From: Marilutibacter spongiae
GTDB lineage: Bacteria; Pseudomonadota; Gammaproteobacteria; Xanthomonadales; Xanthomonadaceae
Assembly: GCF_014145325.1 (NCBI RefSeq)
Contig: NZ_JACHTF010000005.1
Span: forward strand, 62,001-126,000
Reading direction: 5' to 3'
DNA length: 64,000 bases
The notes under the pieces are model-generated. The model ran no database searches. It was not told the DNA's origin and was given only the letters and a program-made list of their open reading frames with translations. The translations under genes and the position numbers were made by a program. Each line of letters begins with the position of its first letter. Positions within the stretch are counted from its first letter, which is position 1. Of the stretch, positions 61,590 through 64,000 are shown piece by piece.

Positions 61590-62159
61590 ATGTCGTCCGT
61601 CCCCCCTCCCGGCCAGACCATCACCGATTCGGTCACGCAGACCAACACCAAGGTCGTGGCCGAAGCCCCGGCCATGGCGATGGCGACCATCTACCAGAGC
61701 CTCGCCCACGCGACCGGCATCCTCTACGAGAACGCCGTCACCGCCCAACAGCAGCAGAATGCGCTGTCGCAGGCGGTGGCGAACGCGGGCGTGATGCAGA
61801 TCTACTCGTTGGACGTGATTCCCGGCGCGGGCAAGCCCGAAGACCTGCAGGCGCAGTTCGAGGGCAGTGCGGCCGATCTCAAGGCCGCGATGTCGAGCGG
61901 CCTGAACGCACAGCTCGTCGAGGCGGTGAACCTCAGCCTGCGCAGCGTGCTCGACAGCGCCGGGGACTTCGCCTATGGCATGCGAAGTGCGACCCAGGCC
62001 ATGCAGGCCGCGCTCGATGAAGCAAGCGCGGCCCAGTACCACGCCTGCATGCGGACCCTCAAGCTGGCCGCGACCGCCGCCTGCATGCACGCGATGATCG
62101 CCGACGTGGGCCAGGCCGAGGCCTATGCCAGCGTGCTCGACGTCATTCGCCGGGAATGA
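61590..62159 (+). CDS. RebB-family (R-body / killing-trait) protein with C-terminal extension
   Basis: A 189-residue protein. Residues about 8-75 match the RebB domain: ITDSVTQTNTKVVAEAPAMA is the core, followed by NAVTAQQQQN and GVMQIYSLD. RebB-type proteins are the structural subunits of R-bodies, coiled protein ribbons, and of killing-trait clusters. The usual members are about 70-110 residues, so the last 110 residues are an added helical domain (RSVLDSAGDFAYGM and others). No rebA, rebC or rebD-like genes adjoin it. Confidence 0.87.
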   Translation: MSSVPPPGQTITDSVTQTNTKVVAEAPAMAMATIYQSLAHATGILYENAVTAQQQQNALSQAVANAGVMQIYSLDVIPGAGKPEDLQAQFEGSAADLKAAMSSGLNAQLVEAVNLSLRSVLDSAGDFAYGMRSATQAMQAALDEASAAQYHACMRTLKLAATAACMHAMIADVGQAEAYASVLDVIRRE

Positions 62160-62228
62160 GCCCATCGCCAAAGGGCCCGCACCGGACATCGCGCCACGCG
62201 GCTCGCACGACGTGAGGCGGCGCCGGCG

Positions 62229-63059
62229 CTAACGGCGTGCGAGCAGCACCCACTGTCCCTGTGGCAAACCGGCCGACGCTACCTGCACGCGATGGGCCAC
62301 CGCCTGAGCGAAGCCGGCCGTGCGCAGGTCGTCCAGCAATTGCCAGCCGAAGTGGTGGAAGCAGACGATGCCCCCGCTGAGCGGGTCGCCATGGTATTCG
62401 GGCGGACCGAAGTGTTCGATGCTGCCGTCGGCGCGGGGACGGGCGATGCACCGGTTGTCCAGCTGGCCTTCGTAGAAGGGCACCGTGAGGGCGAGGACGC
62501 CGCCCGGCCGCAGCACCCGCGCGAACTCGCGCAGGGCCGCTTCATGGGCAGGGACGTGTTCGAGCACGTCCAGGCTCAGCACGGCGTCGCAGGACGCCCC
62601 GGCATCGCCCAGTGCAGTCACGTCGCCATGACGGGCCAGCCCGGCCACGCCATGCCGCCATAACCAGGCGCTCAACCGCAGCCGCTGCCATCGCCCCTGC
62701 AGGTACTCGCTTCCGCGCAGGCCACCGATGCGGGGGCGCAGGGCGAGAAACAGTCGGCTGGCCTGCTCGGTAATGCGCACCGTCGACGTCGCCGGATCGG
62801 CCAGCGATGCCAGCATCACGCGGGCTGCCGCCCGCTGCCTGGCATTGCAGCCGCAGGAAAGGCACGCGAGGCCCTCTCGCATGTTCCCGTCCGGGTTGGC
62901 GAACCCACGCGTCGCCCCGCACAGATCGCATTGGCCCGCGAGGTGGCGACGCCGCGCGGCGTCGGCGACGGCCGCGGCTTCGGCCGCGATGACACCGGAT
63001 GCATCGGGGTGCCAATCGGCCAGGCCCGACCAGCCATGCATGCCAACAGGTCCGCCCAT
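62229..63059 (-). CDS. SAM-dependent methyltransferase with N-terminal zinc ribbon
   Basis: A 276-residue class I methyltransferase. The N-terminal part contains CDLC and CLSC pairs, a likely zinc-binding site, and the C-terminal part has the methyltransferase core with LSLDVLEHVPAHEAALREFA and LRPGGVLALTVPFYEG. The GTG at 63089 overlaps the next gene, so I chose the ATG at 63059 with GAGG upstream. Substrate unknown. Downstream of an RNA methyltransferase gene. Confidence 0.82.
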   Translation of the reverse strand: MGGPVGMHGWSGLADWHPDASGVIAAEAAAVADAARRRHLAGQCDLCGATRGFANPDGNMREGLACLSCGCNARQRAAARVMLASLADPATSTVRITEQASRLFLALRPRIGGLRGSEYLQGRWQRLRLSAWLWRHGVAGLARHGDVTALGDAGASCDAVLSLDVLEHVPAHEAALREFARVLRPGGVLALTVPFYEGQLDNRCIARPRADGSIEHFGPPEYHGDPLSGGIVCFHHFGWQLLDDLRTAGFAQAVAHRVQVASAGLPQGQWVLLARR

Positions 63060-63070
63060 CCGTGCGGGCC

Positions 63071-63922
63071 TCAGTGACGCATCCGCCACGCCGCCATCAG
63101 CACGGCGCTGGCGGCGGCCACGTTGAGGCTTTCCACCGCGCCCGTGCCGGGGATCGAGAGCTCCAGCTCGCAGGTCCGCGCGAAGTCGCGGTCCATGCCT
63201 TCTCCCTCCGCGCCCAGCACCAGGACGAGGCGCTCGGGCAGCGCCGCGTCGAACACGCTGCGGCCGCCGGCGACGACCGTCCCCGCGAGCTGGAAGCCGG
63301 CGCCGCGCAACGGCGCCAGCCCGTCCTCCGGGCGCCCCATGCGGACCTCCGGCACCGCTTCCGCGCCGCCTTCGGCCACCCGGGCCGCCGCACCGGAAAG
63401 TGCGAGCGTGGAATGCCGCGGCAGCAGGATGGCGGATGCGCCGAAGTGGGCAGCCGAACGCAGGATCGCGCCATAGTTGTGGGGATTGCCGACGCCGTCG
63501 AGCCAGATCGCAAGCTGGGGACCGGCGTCCAGCGACGCCAGCCAGTCCGAAAGCGCAAGCGCGGGCGTGCGCAGGACGTCGGCCACCACGCCTTCATGGT
63601 GGCTGCTGGCCGCCAGCCGGCGCAGGTCGTCCTCGGCGACGACCCGATACCCGATGCGATGGGCCGCGCACCACTTCAGCAGCGGCTGCAGGTCGGGGAT
63701 GCGCGACTCGGCCAGGTACAGCTTGCGCAGCGCGTCGGGACGCCGGGCGAACATCGCGCGCACGGCGTTGAGTCCGTACAGGCGGAGTTCGCGCTGCGCG
63801 CCGGGCGCTTGGCTCGCGTCGTCGACGGGCTGCGGTCGCTTCGCCGCGGGACGACGGGGCCCATCGGCCGGGGCACGCTCGCGGCGGCCACCACGACCCC
63901 AGGGGGAGCCGGGCTCAGCCAT
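63071..63922 (-). CDS. TrmH/SpoU family RNA 2'-O-methyltransferase
   Basis: A 283-residue SPOUT methyltransferase. A basic N-terminus and a substrate-binding domain (about 45-115) precede the SPOUT domain with NPHNYGAILRSAAHFGA, LGAEGEGM and the knot SLNVAAASAVLMA. Related to RlmB/TrmH; specific rRNA or tRNA site not assigned. The ATG at 63922 is preferred to a TTG two codons earlier. Confidence 0.9.
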   Translation of the reverse strand: MAEPGSPWGRGGRRERAPADGPRRPAAKRPQPVDDASQAPGAQRELRLYGLNAVRAMFARRPDALRKLYLAESRIPDLQPLLKWCAAHRIGYRVVAEDDLRRLAASSHHEGVVADVLRTPALALSDWLASLDAGPQLAIWLDGVGNPHNYGAILRSAAHFGASAILLPRHSTLALSGAAARVAEGGAEAVPEVRMGRPEDGLAPLRGAGFQLAGTVVAGGRSVFDAALPERLVLVLGAEGEGMDRDFARTCELELSIPGTGAVESLNVAAASAVLMAAWRMRH

Positions 63923-63943
63923 GGGCAAGCGACCCCGGGCGGT

Positions 63944-64000
63944 TCATCGGGATGCCTTCCGCTCGACCCAGAAGTCGGCGTTGCGGATACCCAGCGCCTC
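63944..64000 (-). CDS. C-terminal end of an unidentified protein (partial)
   Basis: The last 18 codons of a minus-strand frame, ending EALGIRNADFWVERKASR before a TGA at 63944-63946. The gene runs beyond the right edge. Too short to identify. It is 21 bp upstream of the RNA methyltransferase gene, so they may be co-transcribed. Confidence 0.4.
   Translation of the reverse strand, partial: EALGIRNADFWVERKASR

Overview
The window is high-GC DNA (roughly 70% G+C by eye) densely packed with genes. Gene content and order (thiS/thiG/trmB, an SAH riboswitch on ahcY, hemP with a TonB receptor, a lone RebB-type gene, M48/LemA, the Anbu cluster) point to a free-living member of the Xanthomonadaceae such as Lysobacter or Luteimonas. 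That placement is inferred from content and not from a phylogeny. No prophage, transposase, plasmid or CRISPR array was seen. Almost all of it reads as chromosomal backbone, with two repeat-rich intergenic islands and one operon that may be inserted.

Layout. 0-5.7 kb: M48 protease and LemA, a periplasmic serine hydrolase, a repeat island, a histone H1-like gene with 39-bp internal repeats, and a gene-free stretch of about 1 kb. 5.7-9.5 kb (minus): SPFH protein and NfeD, then gcvT, a DsbA-fold isomerase and gcvH. 9.6-12.4 kb (plus): ECF sigma factor, probable anti-sigma factor and a two-PDZ protein. 12.4-16.2 kb (minus): Fur box, hemP, TonB receptor and DUF6607, a haem/iron uptake locus. 16.2-23.6 kb: aldo/keto reductase, a manganese riboswitch with its GDT1-type exporter, a diguanylate cyclase, nucleoside transporter and ribokinase, YegP and DusB. 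23.6-27.4 kb (minus): a lipid operon with an OlsF-like bifunctional acyltransferase, an LpxH-like phosphoesterase and a YdjM-like membrane protein.

27.6-36.8 kb is a SAM-cycle neighbourhood. metK is followed by a circularly permuted ATP-grasp / alpha-E / Anbu protease cluster, then ahcY under an SAH riboswitch. A repeat island, a GST and DUF3228 come next, then metF with a perfect palindrome inside its promoter spacer. 36.9-43.4 kb holds a DUF4124 protein, ilvE, a two-component system, rimK with a retropepsin-like partner, and tRNA-Gly(CCC). 43.5-45.3 kb is an EstA-type autotransporter esterase.

45.5-55.8 kb is the most interesting stretch. thiS lies about 8.6 kb from thiG. Between them sit an ECF sigma factor, an RskA-type anti-sigma factor and seven translationally overlapping lipid genes: desaturase, FAD amine-oxidase-like protein, DUF1365, a CFA-synthase-like methyltransferase, DUF1295, a second such methyltransferase, and a lipocalin lipoprotein. 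Four of these gene types match the set I recall beside sigK in Mycobacterium tuberculosis. The same promoter-like pair (TGCATCCGC, 13 bp, GCGTAYCC) precedes both the sigma gene and the desaturase. 55.9-64 kb carries an SLC13-type transporter, Rieske protein, FAH hydrolase, MscL, M28 peptidase, a solitary RebB (R-body family) protein and two methyltransferases.
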